DNA of 64,000 nt from Ichthyophis bannanicus (Eukaryota > Chordata > Amphibia > Gymnophiona > Ichthyophiidae). Under the pieces are notes generated by a model. The model made no database searches, had not been told where the DNA came from, and was given only the letters and a program-made list of their open reading frames with translations. The translations under genes and the position numbers were made by a program. The DNA lies in assembly GCA_033557465.1 (NCBI GenBank), contig CM066048.1, forward strand, positions 16,778,305 to 16,842,304, in the 5' to 3' direction. Below, one piece after another: positions 55,036 to 64,000 of this stretch (position 1 is the stretch's first letter; each line of letters begins with the position of its first letter).

Positions 55036-55580
55036 CACAGGTAAATGGATTGAGCTCCATTTACCATCACCTTCTATCGTCTGTCAGTCAACCAATTTCT
55101 GATCTAGTTCACCACCTTGGAACCCATCCCCAAGCTATTGAGTTTATTGATAAGCCTCCTATGAAGAACAGTATCAAAGGCTTTGCCGAAATCCAGGTAG
55201 ATTACATCCATCGCATGCCCCTTGTCTAGTTCTCTGGTCACCCAGTCAAAGAACTCTGTCAGATTTGTTTGGCAAGATCGTCCTTGTGTAAAACCATGTT
55301 GCCTCGGATCATGCAACCTGTTGGTTTTGAGAAAGTCCACTATTCGCTATTTCAGGAGTGCCTCCATTACTTTTCCCACCACCGAGGTAAGGCTCACCAG
55401 CCTGTAGTTTGTCACTTCTTCCCTGTCGCCACTTTTGTGAAGAGGTACCACATCAGCCCTTCTCTAGTTCTGAGGAACCTCTGTTGAAAATATCCTTTTA
55501 ACGGCCCTGCAAGACCCTCTCTGAGCTCTTTTGGTATCCTGGGATGTATCCCATCCGGTCCCATGGCCTTGTCCACTTAC

Positions 55581-55611
<31 letters not shown>

Positions 55612-55880
55612 GACAGTTTTGTATACCGCCTTATCCTTCAATCAAAGCGGTCACAACACAATTGGGGGATACATTTAACACACGGGGATATGAGACACAT
55701 ACACTAATACTTACAGGGAACAGGGGCAATGGAGGGTTAAGTGGCTTGCCCAAGACCACAAGGAGCACCTGTGGGACTAGAAACCCCAGTCCTTCCGGCC
55801 CAAGGTTGCTGTCCTCTAGTGGGATTTGAACCCCCGACCTTCCGGCCTGAAGTACCTTGCCCCAACCACTAGGCCACTCC
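55581..55880 (-). repeat. tRNA-derived SINE with 9-bp target duplication
   Basis: Minus strand. From 55880: A box TGGCCTAGTGG, B box GGTTCAAATCC, middle CTTGTGGTCTTGGGCAAGCC, then a divergent tail (GACCGCTTTGATTGAAGGAT, GGCGGTATACAAAACTG) and a long AAAT run. Flanked by TCCACTTAC (55572-55580) and TCCACTTGC (55881-55889). Inserted in the CR1 linker. Confidence 0.88.
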
Positions 55881-57052
55881 TCCACTTGCAGTTTTGCAAG
55901 TTGTTCTAACACATCATCTTCTATGAATGGTGTGGTATCTACTTCATTCCCATTTTTATATTTGGGAGTCACAGCTAGTACCTTCTTCCCAAGGCCTCAC
56001 TCCAGCAGGTTGGAGACCGTCCTTCACACCTTGGATTGTAAGAGGGCCCTGTCTTTCTACATTCAGCGGACGCAGGCCACTGGAAAGCTTCTCAGCTTTT
56101 TGTTTCTTATGACCCCAGTTGACTGGGGCGAGCGGTGACTAAACGGACACTGTCCACTTGGGTGGCAGACTGCTTCACTTTAGCCTATGAGCAGGTTGGG
56201 CTCATGCTGGATGACCAGGTCACGGCTCACAGTGTCAGAGCCATGGCGTCCTCTGTGGCAAACCTGCGCTCCATCCCTTTGCTGGATATCTGCCGGGCCG
56301 CCACCTAGTCTCCAGTCCATACCTTCATAGCTCTTTACAGCCTGGAAAGGGAGTCCCAAAGGCATAGTGCCTTCGGCCAGGCTGTGCTCCGTAATCTTTT
56401 CGGGGTCCAGGCAGCTCCTACTCTCTGACCTTTCTGTGTTCAGGCTACCGGAGCTTTGGTTCCCATCAGACACACGTTTCCTACTGTAGTCTGTATCTGT
56501 GGACTCAATTGCTGCTGCTCACGGCTCCTGTTGAGGGTGACTTTGGACTTTAATATGAGCTTTCGGTAGCCTGTAGCTAGGGAGACCCATATGTGAGGAC
56601 TGACTTCCTGCTTGTTCCCGGAGAAAGCGTAGTTACTCAACCTGAAATGGGTGATCTCCTGGAACAAGCAGGAATGTAACCTTCATGTATGGGTATCGTC
56701 GGTACCGACGCAGCCTGTGTGGGAACGCTCCCCAGAGTCCAATAGGAAAGCCTTTGGGAGCATCCCACAGCGCCTGCGTGCTGCCTTCCCACCTTTTCTT
56801 CTACTCTCACTTCAGTTCTTCATTTTCTGCGGAGCCGACAGGATGTGTACCCTGTCATCGCAGAAAATTTATTCTTATTCTTTTGTTTTTTGTGGTCATG
56901 TCTGCCTTCACTCGACGCCTACTGGTACCGCCGGTTCTCTTTTCTTCTTTTTCAAAAAAACCCCTAGCTTTCTAAAAGATTTTTTCTTTCAGGGCCTCTC
57001 CCCTTTTGGTGCTAGGTGCCATTTTGGGCACTAGGCCCACTTTTCTTCAAAC

Positions 57053-58900
57053 ATGGAGAAGCCAGCTAGTGGTTTCGAGAAATGTTCTAACTGTGGCGGT
57101 ACTATATCCGTCACCGACACCCATGATTGGTGTCTTAAATGTTTAGGTCCTGAACATTGTCCATCGGAGTGTCTCTCCTGCAGAAAGATGACCAAGAGGG
57201 GCCTGCAGAATAGAGCTGCAAAACTCGGTACCCTTTTTGCGCAGATACGATGTCAGTTGCATCGACGTCTTCCAGAGCTTCATCTTCCTCCCATGGATCT
57301 CAGGTAACTAAACTTAAGTCTTCCAAGACTGGCCAGTCCTCAAAGGATAGATCTCCTTCTAAGTATCAAGATGCCACTGGCGTTGCCCTCAAGGAAAGTT
57401 CACCGGTAAAACAGCCCCGGCGGGAGTCGTCGGTCTCCAAAGCATTAACGGGGCTCCAGGATGTTTCAGAGGCTTCCACCTCTGCAGAACTACTGGTGCC
57501 ATGTTCTGGGGTCGTGGCTGCTTCCACCGGTACCGACACCCAGGCATCGGCAGGAGCGATGGATACGAGAATTCTCGCTATTGAATGCAGTCTAGTGACC
57601 CTCTTAGCAGCTTTGGTACCGCTAAGACCGCTACAGACGGTTCCACAAGTATCGGTACCGGTACCGAGTGCACCTGCTTCGGCAGGTATGCATCCCCCCA
57701 TGCCCAGTCTTCAGTCTATCTCAGGTATCGAGGGACACGATCCGAGACACTCCGGTACCGACTTCGAGCGGTACCGGTATCGTGCGTTACAGGAACACCC
57801 GGTACAGAGTGACTTTGAGTCTTCCGATGACTCTGACTCTACCGGTACTAGAGCGATCCTACAAGAGGATCCAACTCCTTCTCCTCAACACAGAATGTCT
57901 CCTCCAGAAGACATGTCCTTCCAGGATTTCATGCATGATTTAGCCAAAGGTCTTTCAATCATGGTGATTCCAGAAAAGGAACTTAGGGCAGAAGAATTAA
58001 GAATTCTACAATATCCCATCAGTAGAATTCTACAATATCTCATCAATAGAATTCTACAATATCCCATCAATAGAAAAGGAATTTTACAATATCCCATCAA
58101 TAGAAAAGGAACCTAGGGCAGAAGAATTAAGAATTCTACAATATCCCATCAATAGAATTCTACAATATCCCATCATTAGAATTCTACAATATCCCATCAA
58201 TGTTGAGCCCCCGGTGATGGCCCCCCCCCACATTTGATTCCCCCCCCCCCCCCCGGTTATATTTCCCACCGCTTTGACCCGGTGAAAAGCGGGATATAAA
58301 TACAGTTAAATAAAATAAAATCCCATGGTTCCTAAGGAAGCAGCCACGCTTCCCATTCACAAGATCTTACATGATCTTATGTTAAGGATGTGGGAAACTG
58401 CTTTAACGGTGTCTCCAAATTCCCAACGCCTCGATACCATGTACCGAGTGCCAAACTGTCCTGGCTTTCAAAAGACTCGGTTACCACACCATTCAATGGT
58501 AATGGAATCGGCCATGTGTAGAATTAAGAGTGCTAAAACGCATTCTTCTAATCCTCCAGGCCGGGAATCGAGGACACTTGATGCCTTTGGGCGTCGATGC
58601 TTCCAGTCCTCCATGTTATCAGCCAAGATCAGTTCCTACATTCTTTATATGGGTATGTTCCTGGAAGAAGTCACACGTGACTTAGAGCTCATGAGCCCTA
58701 ATATGTCTGAGGACAAAAGGGAAGATTTCCTTACCCTGGTCAAGCACGCCCAGAATGTCTCTAAATTCATGAACCGTGTAACCTTTGATTGCTTTGAATG
58801 CATAAACAGAACCTCTGCTATCTCCATAGGTGCATGTCGTATTGCCTGGCTTCAGGCGGCAGAGCAGTGGGTGCAAGACAAACTGGGAAACATTCCTTGA
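57053..58900 (+). pseudogene. DIRS Gag-like protein, element D, with expanded repeat
   Basis: N-terminus MEKPASGFEKCSNCGGTISV with a Cys/His cluster (KCSNC, DTHDWCLKC, H..C..CLSCRKM), then a Ser-rich linker in a second frame (57250 on, SVASTSSRASSSSHG) after a shift near 57260. The middle carries FQDFMHDLAKGLSIM. At 58005-58320 codons are replaced by tandem repeats, poly-C and a LINE tail. The C-terminal part 58325-58900 is open: ESAMCRIKSAKTHSS, TFDCFECINRTSAISIGACR. Structural, nucleocapsid-like role inferred from the cluster and gene order. Confidence 0.75.
58000..58321 (+). repeat. Tandem repeat and retroposed tail in Gag of D
   Basis: About eight copies of a roughly 23-24 bp unit (ATTCTACAATATCCCATCAA) from 58012 to 58202, some separated by AGAAAAGGA inserts. 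C-runs follow near 58218-58253, then a LINE/SINE tail (CCCACCGCTTTGACCCGGTG, GCGGGATATAAATACAG, AAATAAAATAAAA). CCCAT recurs at both ends (58015 and 58321). Confidence 0.85.
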
Positions 58901-59299
58901 ACTGGGGAAAATCTCTTTGGCAAGAACTGGCAGGACAAGGCTAATCAGCTTGAATCTCAAAATACTACCTTGAACAGACTATCAAAATCTACAGCCAACC
59001 CAGCAAAGAAAAGTCATTAAAAAAACTTTTTTCAACAAGAAAAAGAGGTTTTACCAATCATACCCCCATCTGGGCCACTGTCCAGTTCATGTTCCCCAAA
59101 AGGGACAAGAACAGAATGGACAGCAGAGAAAGCCGCAAGCTCAAAGAGCTCTACCGGCTCAGCAGACTCAACCTCCTCAGGTTCTTTGACTCTTACCTAG
59201 AGAACTTAGTCATTCTGTCCCTAAAAGGTCCAGACCCCTTTACCATTCCAGGCAGATTATGCCATTTTGCCAAAAGATGGCAATAAATAATATCAGAAA

Positions 59300-59990
59300 A
59301 CTGGACTCTGTCCATTGTACGACTGGACTACAAGCTTCACTTTCTCAGCATGCCCCCACCTACAATAATCAGTTCAATTCTCTGGTCCCTGCCACCGACC
59401 TCTTATGGCAGGAGGTCACTTCACTTCTCGCTCAAGGAGCAGTAGAAGAGGTACCCATATCTCAGCAGGGTATGGGGTTCTACTCTCCCTATTTTCTCAT
59501 TCCATACCGTGGAGATTTAAACAAATATCTGTTCCAAAGAAAACAGGGGGGCACTGACCTCAGAGAATTAAACAAATATCTGTTCCGAGAAAAGTTCAAA
59601 ATGGTCTCCCTCGGAACACTCCTACCATACCTTCAGAGTCAGGATTGGCTATGTTCTATAGATCTAAGAGTTGCGTACATACATATTCTCATCCACACAT
59701 TTCACAGGAAGTTCCTTCGATTCCTGGTCCAGGGAAGGCATTTTCAGTACAGAGTTCTTCCCTTCTGTCTGGCTTCTGCCCCAAGAGTCTTCACAAAATG
59801 CATGGCAGTGGTAGCAGCATTTCTGAGAACTCTAGGAATATTTGTCTTCCCTTACTTAGACGATTCGAGCATCAACAGCTCCAGAGGCCAGTTTCACTCT
59901 TTCTCGAACAATGAGAATCCTTCAATACTTGGGACTGGTCATAAACCTCCCAAAATCTCATCTTACCCCCTTTGTCTCTCGAGTTCATAG
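59300..59990 (+). pseudogene. DIRS reverse transcriptase, element D
   Basis: Open frame 59259-59990. Fingers: LLAQGAVEEVPISQQGMGFY, SPYFLIPYRGDLNKYLF. A 51-bp in-frame duplication (59518-59536 and 59569-59587) repeats LNKYLF. Motif A: CSIDLRVAYIHILIHT. Motif B region: LPFCLASAPRVFTKCMAVVA. Catalytic FPYLDD intact (YLDD at 59853-59864). After that the frame shifts (about 59865). Expected partner RNase H follows immediately. Duplication and shift suggest a recently dead copy. Confidence 0.87.
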
Positions 59991-61118
59991 GGGCTTGTCT
60001 AGACACATGGCAGTCAAGAGCTTTCCTGCCACAGCCGCGCTGTCTGCGTATAATACAGCTGGCATCCCAAGCAGTTACGAAGGTCTTCCTGACTGCCCGG
60101 GAGATGCTTCAGCTTCGGGGACATATGGCATCCACTGTTCATGTGGTTCCCTATGCTTGCCTTCATATGCGAGCAGCCCAGTGGACCCTGTCCTCTCAGT
60201 GGACACAGGCCTCGGGTCGACTAACGGACAAAATCAGAAACTCCACGCGTCTAATTTCATCCCTGCAATGGTGGCAATCACTGGAAAACCTCCTCGTAGG
60301 CTCTCCTTTCCAACAACCTCTATGCCAAGTCACCCTAACAACAGATGCGTCCAAGTCTGGTTGGTGGCCCACTTTCACGATCTTTCAACTCGGGGTCTCT
60401 GGACCCCACAGGAGGCTTCTCTTCGCATAAACCACCTAGAGCTGCGGGCCATTTTCAATGCTATTTGAGTATTTCAGGCCCATCTCAGCCACAAGACAGT
60501 TTTGGTCCAAACTGACAATCAGGTAGCCATGTTCTATCTGAACAAGCAAGGCAGAAAGGGCTCTCTGTCGTTATGCAACGAAGCTTTGTGACTATGGGCC
60601 CTCGCCAGAGAACTTCAAATCCACCTTCTTGCGGTATACCTTCCAGGCATTCAAAACTCATGGGCAGACAAACTCAGTCGAGTACTGCTGCCACACGAGT
60701 GGTCTCTCCACTCAGACCAACTTGCTTGAGCGTTTCAAATCTGGGAACAGCAGATATAGACCTCTTTGCAAGTCCACAGAATACCAAAGTTCCCCGATTC
60801 TGTTCCAGAATACTGGCTCAAAACTGTCAGGCAAAGGATGCCTTCCTACTCCACTGGGGTCAGGACTTCCTTTATGCCTTCCCACCCATTCCCCTCATTC
60901 CCAAAATTTTATTCAAACTTCAGAGAGACAGAGGGTGTGTGATACTTATAGCTCCACGTTGGCCACGGCAAACGTTGTATTCTCTTCTTCTGCGTCTCTC
61001 TCAAACCATTCCTGTGGAGTTGGGAAATGCTCCAGATCTCCTTTCCCAGGAGAACGGATCCTTACTGCACCAGAATCCCCAGTCCCTACATCTCAGGGCC
61101 TGGTTACTGAAAGCCTAG
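59911..61118 (+). pseudogene. DIRS RNase H and linker, element D
   Basis: Thumb remnant LRIIQLASQAVTKVFLTARE and LRGHMASTVHVVPYACLHM in frame 59972-60430. RNase H: LTTDASKSGWWPT, LELRAIFNAI with a stop at 60466, VQTDNQVAMFYLNKQG near 60505 (TDN aspartate kept), then LAVYLPGIQNSWADKLSRVL near 60630. A linker toward the recombinase is open in frame 60573-61118 (ADIDLFASPQNTKVPRFCSR). Frame changes and the TGA after residue 185 prevent a full product. Confidence 0.8.
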
Positions 61119-61159
61119 ATTTCCTGGATATCAACCTCTCTCATTAGGTAAAAGAGATC

Positions 61160-62140
61160 CTTCTGGCTTCCAGAAAACCTTCCACGAGGCGTTCCTACGC
61201 TTTTAAGTGGAAGAGATTCTCTGTCTCGTGTTCACAAAAGGACTTAACCCCCTTTTGGTACCTGTGGAGTCGCTACTGGAGTATCTCCTCTAACTATCCA
61301 CTTCTGGTCTTAAGACCAATTCAGTGAGAGTCCCTCTTAGTGATATTGCTGCTTTTCACAAACCTTTTGATGGACAACCTATTTCCTCTCATCCACTTGT
61401 GTCAAGGTTCATGAGAGGCCTACTCTTAACAAAAACCTCCCATTAAACCACCACCGGTGGCTTGGGATCTAAATCTTGTTCTTGGGCAGCTCATGAAACC
61501 GCCTTTTGAACCCTTAGCCACTACAACCCTAAAGATTCTTTCATGGAAAGTCATTTTCCTAATTGCTATCACTTCTGCAAGACGCATTTGTGAACTGCAG
61601 GCTTTAGTGGCTGACCCTCCTTATACAAGATTCCACCATGATAAAGTAGTCCTCAGGACTCATCCTCACTTTATGCCAAAGGTGGTTTCGCCTTTTCATC
61701 TAAACCAGTCGGTTTATCTTCCTATATTCTTCCCTAGGCCTCATGCCTCCAGTGCAGAAAGGAATCTTCACACTTTGGATTATAAAAGAACTAACTAAGC
61801 AACATAGAAAATCTTCTCAGCTTTTTGTTGCTTTTGACTCGTCATTTGGGACTTCTAGTTTCCAAAAGAACTTTATCTAAATGGATTGCAGATTGCATAT
61901 CCTTTACATGACAGTAAAGGACTTTCTCTCGAGGGCCGTGTCACAGCTCACAATGTGAGAGCCATGGCAGCCTCGATGGCTAATCTTCGTTCTGTGTCTT
62001 TTGACGACATCTGTAGAGCAGCTACTTGGGCTTCGGTGCATACCTTCACAGCCCACTACTGCTTAGACAAAGACTCCCATCAGGATGCCTCTTTTGGCCA
62101 AGCTGTTCTCCAGCATCTCTTTCCCGGTCCCGGGTTTTGA
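61160..62140 (+). pseudogene. DIRS tyrosine recombinase, element D
   Basis: Core-binding block near 61180-61330 (RKPSTRRSYAFKWKRFSV, LKTNSVRV) in broken frames. Catalytic N-part 61457-61798: WKVIFLIAITSARRICELQ, YTRFHHDKVVLRTHPHFMPK, FFPRPHASSAERNLHTLDYK. After a shift near 61800, 61886-62140 gives HNVR (61949-61960), ICRAATWASVHTFTAHYCLD with the tyrosine at 62057-62059. All catalytic residues I can locate are conserved; a shift of a few bases separates the halves. Confidence 0.87.
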
Positions 62141-62231
62141 TGCCAGAGGTCCATGGGAGGAAGCATGACCCATCTCACCTGGGTTCGCAGCTTGCTGGGA
62201 TCATTCCCCTGGCATCTATAAGCTGGGGAGT

Positions 62232-62335
62232 CCCCATATGTGAAGACTACATTCCTGCTTGTTCCTGAAGATAGCGTAGTTACTCACCTGTAACAGGTGA
62301 TCTCCGGGAACAGCAGGAATTTAGTCTTCACAACC
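62232..62335 (+). repeat. Internal complementary region of DIRS D
   Basis: CCCATATGTGAAGACTACAT then TCCTGCTTGTTCCTGAAGA (inverse of the left terminus at 56655-56690), AGCGTAGTTACTCACCTGTA, then CCGGGAACAGCAGGAATTTA and GTCTTCACA (inverse of the right terminus 62548-62577). Equivalent region in E at 36395-36505. Confidence 0.85.
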
Positions 62336-62845
62336 CACCCACCTCCCCTAGGAGTTGTCTCTATCTATCTATCTCTTTTTCTCTACTCCTCTCCTTTGGT
62401 CTCAGCTATAAACTCAACTGAAGTGAGAGAGCTAGAAAGGCGGGAAGGCAGCACGCAGGTGCTGTGGGATGCTCCCAAAGGCTTTCCTATTGGACCCTGG
62501 GCAGCGTTCCTGCGCAGGCTCCGTCGATACCAAAGATACCCATATGTGAAGACTAAATTCCTGCTGTTCCCGGAGATCCTCGCAACCCTTTCTCCTCCCT
62601 TTGGAGGTGCTTCTTTTCCATCTTTTATTTTTGCTGTATTTTAGCTATGTTATCTGAATGAGCAAGATGGCACCCTTGGGCGCGAAGGGCACCACGCATG
62701 CATAGTGGCATCTCCCAAAGGCTTTCTTTGAAAGCTGGGGAGATGCTTCCGCAAAAGCTCTGTCGGGGCTGACGTCGCCCATATGTGAGGACTGATTCCT
62801 GCTGTCCCCGGAGAACACCTGTTACAGGTGAGTAACTATGCTTTT

Positions 62846-63383
62846 TGGGTTTGGACGTTCAACTTGGGATGTTCCAGTGTGTGGTAGTAGTTACTGTGTG
62901 TTGGTTCTTATGCTGACAGGGTGCACAGGAAGTCTGGTGATTATTTGTGTGCTGGGGGAGCTTGTCTCTGTAGTGTTTTGGCTTCTACAAGTTCCATACC
63001 TTGATGTGGAGGAGCAGCAGTTGTTGGCTGCTGGAGGAGAATCAGGCATCGGGGCTTCTGTCGGTTGCTCTCCCTTCAATCCCCTGTCTTTTCTCCTTTC
63101 GGCCGACGACTCAGATGGTGTGGATAGGCTGTTGGTAGAGGTTTTGGAGTTTGCTTGGTCCTCCTTATTGGCCTGTGCCTAAGGGCCTTCAAGCACGGGC
63201 ACACCTCAAGCATGCCGTATTTTAAATGTCCCTGGTGGTGGGAGTATCGGCCAGATTGGCCTTGTTGGAGGGGAGCGGGGAGGAGCTTACCTGCGCTCTC
63301 TCCTTCGATGCCACCGATCGGAGCTGTCTATACAGTTTGTATATTTTGAGTGCTTTCCTTATAGAGGGCAAACAATAATGTGT
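62846..63383 (-). mobile_element. Probable 5' part of the L2 LINE beyond DIRS C
   Basis: Directly follows the right edge of element C; its junction with 41249 would be continuous after removal of C. A minus-strand frame of 62 codons (63079-62891) is Ser/Thr/Pro-rich (NCCSSTSRYGTCRSQNTTE), as expected of an ORF1 or leader region, but carries no diagnostic domain. Assignment is by position. Confidence 0.4.
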
Positions 63384-64000
63384 ATTTCCATAGCATCCCT
63401 CCAGTCCTTTCCAGACTACAGAGTCTTCATCCCATTCCACAGATGGAGACTGAGTATTCCAGGCTTTTGGTGATGTCACATTTTATAGGAGAGCGGACTT
63501 CTCCCACCAACCCAGTATTCTGTCTCCAGCAGATGGTGTGAAGCTCTGTGTAGCCTGGACTCCACTGTTTCGGAACCCATTGCAAATTTCGAGTTCAAAC
63601 AAAAAAAAAAAAAAAAAGGAAAGAGTCCAAGAGGGATTTTGGCACAATTCAGGTTGGTTAGATGGGCTTTAGATTTTATTCCTTTCTGCAGGCTGTCCCA
63701 GAGCTACAGGGAGGGCCTAGACCTTGTGGACCTGAGCCCGTTCAATCTGCGGAGGGTGGAGGCTGGTGAGCACACCCAGGTGGAGCCTGAATCCCTGCTT
63801 TTGCTGTTTTTGACGGAATCTGACACTGCCAGAGACCTTGAGTGGTGCGGTTCAGTGTTCAGACAGCTAACTCCTCTTTTCAGTGTTGTGCCCCACGTCG
63901 GCTTCAGGCAGCAACTGCAGGTGCAGCATCCATCTTCTCCATGCCAGTTTGGAAGTAGCCGAGGGATTGAGAGGTGCAATTGGCTGTTTTATTTTTGATG
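63384..64000 (+). mobile_element. Left end of another DIRS-like element H, runs off window
   Basis: Terminus-like segment (CTCCAGTCCTTTCCAGACTA at 63400, GGTGATGTCAC near 63470, CTGTCTCCAGCAGATGGTGT near 63520) resembles the left end at 33541-33700 (ACATCACTCC, TGTCTCCAGCAGATGGTGGA). A poly-A run lies at 63601-63617. The 119-codon frame at 63639-63998 shows no domain I know and is interrupted by the window end. Confidence 0.5.

Larger units (their letters stand above)
53036..55970 (-). mobile_element. CR1 family 2 LINE in DIRS C, itself interrupted
   Basis: 3' end at 53036 (TTACATAGTAACATA tail), UTR to 53220, ORF2 C-terminal part 53223-53982, RT palm about 53983-54130 and 55045-55340, linker 55880-55970, where it stops (5' truncation). 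Gaps are filled by an L2-type fragment (54135-55035) and a SINE (55581-55880). Splits recombinase codons of DIRS element C. Confidence 0.87.
52183..56410 (+). pseudogene. DIRS tyrosine recombinase, element C, split by CR1
   Basis: Linker after RNase H: PPTPLIAKILFKALHDKALL near 52222. Core-binding: LVMQYLLHFLQYGLKSNSVR and VHLSALVAHHHPV (52590-52690). Catalytic part begins VVFLVALTSTHRVSKLQAL (52865 on) and reaches VSSFHLNQEVVL at 53035. A CR1 group (53036-55970) intervenes, then FFPRPHSSRLETVLHTLDCK (55985 on), HSVR at 56228-56239 and the tyrosine in IALYSLE at 56336-56338. Trp of AATW is a stop (TAG near 56308). Inactive. Confidence 0.87.
56655..62578 (+). mobile_element. DIRS-type retrotransposon, element D, best preserved
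   Basis: Order: left terminus (GGAACAAGCAGGAATGTAAC), Gag (57053-58900), RT (59300-59990), RNase H (60100-60720), recombinase (61160-62140), internal complementary region (62232-62335), right terminus (to CTGTTCCCGGAGATC at 62577). Lies within element C's internal complementary region. Its outermost ~30 bp at the right (ACCTGTTACAGGTGAGTAAC in element E) are absent. Genes have few stops compared with A, B and F. Confidence 0.87.
41254..62841 (+). mobile_element. DIRS-type retrotransposon, element C (host of the nest)
   Basis: Segments belonging to C: 41254-43567 (left terminus, Gag), 45051-46670 (RT, RNase H), 52183-53035 and 55971-56650 (recombinase, start of the internal complementary region), 62579-62841 (right end). 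Left edge CTCTGGGAACAAGCAGGAAG is inverse to TTCCTGCTTGTTCCCGGAGA at 56606. The right edge ends CAGGTGAGTAACTATGC. T-runs at 41250-41253 and 62842-62846 mark the junction with the L2 host. The remaining sequence inside is inserted unit U2, DIRS B, a CR1 group and DIRS D. About 6.5 kb without the inserts. Confidence 0.82.

Noticed and set aside
58000..58202. CRISPR-like array from regularly repeated 20-mers
   Set aside because: Units are contiguous with no unique spacers, inside a retrotransposon Gag gene of a vertebrate genome.

Overview
This is vertebrate nuclear DNA made almost entirely of transposable elements. CR1-, L2- and RTE-clade LINEs, tRNA-derived SINEs, hAT-like MITEs and at least six DIRS-type (tyrosine-recombinase) retrotransposons are layered inside one another. 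DIRS abundance, interspersed TATTTATTT/ATACCGCC repeats and (TTATGTTC) CR1 tails suggest an amphibian, perhaps a caecilian. That taxonomic guess is inference, because no single-copy host protein identifies the species. I saw no bacterial, phage, CRISPR, rRNA or functional tRNA features.

Layout. 1-3.8 kb: two CR1 copies in tandem plus a reverse-strand scrap. 4.3-5.5 kb: an unclassified TATA/AATAAA-bearing unit with a relative at 43.6-45.1 kb. 5.7-12.3 kb: DIRS element A, its recombinase gene split by an ~0.8 kb foldback element. 12.6-18.3 kb: hAT-like MITE, a ~0.64 kb palindrome, CR1 inserted in CR1, L2 3' ends, and another foldback interrupted by CR1. 18.7-22.5 kb: DIRS element F on the minus strand. 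22.5-23.8 kb: SINE and CR1. 23.9-25.3 kb: the only plausible host gene, with a CpG-rich promoter, a first exon ending ATGAAG|GTAAGAG, and a second in-phase exon at 25200-25282. 25.3-29.7 kb: mostly intron-like sequence with an L2 scrap and MITEs. 29.7-33.5 kb: a reverse-strand CR1 and ATATTC-rich repeats. 33.5-36.8 kb: DIRS element E. 36.8-38.4 kb: RTE LINE. 38.4 kb to the end: a deep nest.

The nest can be unpicked. An L2 LINE on the minus strand (38383-41249) is interrupted by DIRS element C, and probable L2 5' sequence resumes at 62846. Element C (41254-62841) is itself broken by the unclassified unit, by DIRS element B (46671-52178), by a CR1 (which carries an L2 fragment containing a SINE, plus a second SINE), and by DIRS element D (about 56655-62578). 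Element B is decayed in its genes but retains both inverted terminal repeats and the internal complementary region. Its exact recombination core (attt) can be read.

Nearly all protein-coding content is mobile-element protein: CR1/L2/RTE endonuclease-reverse transcriptase, and DIRS Gag-like, RT-RNase H and tyrosine recombinase. Most copies carry stops, frameshifts or deletions. The best-preserved pieces are parts of DIRS D and E and the C-terminal ORFs of young CR1 copies. The points of greatest interest are the readable DIRS integration junctions and nesting order, the series of long-armed foldback elements, and the candidate host exons.
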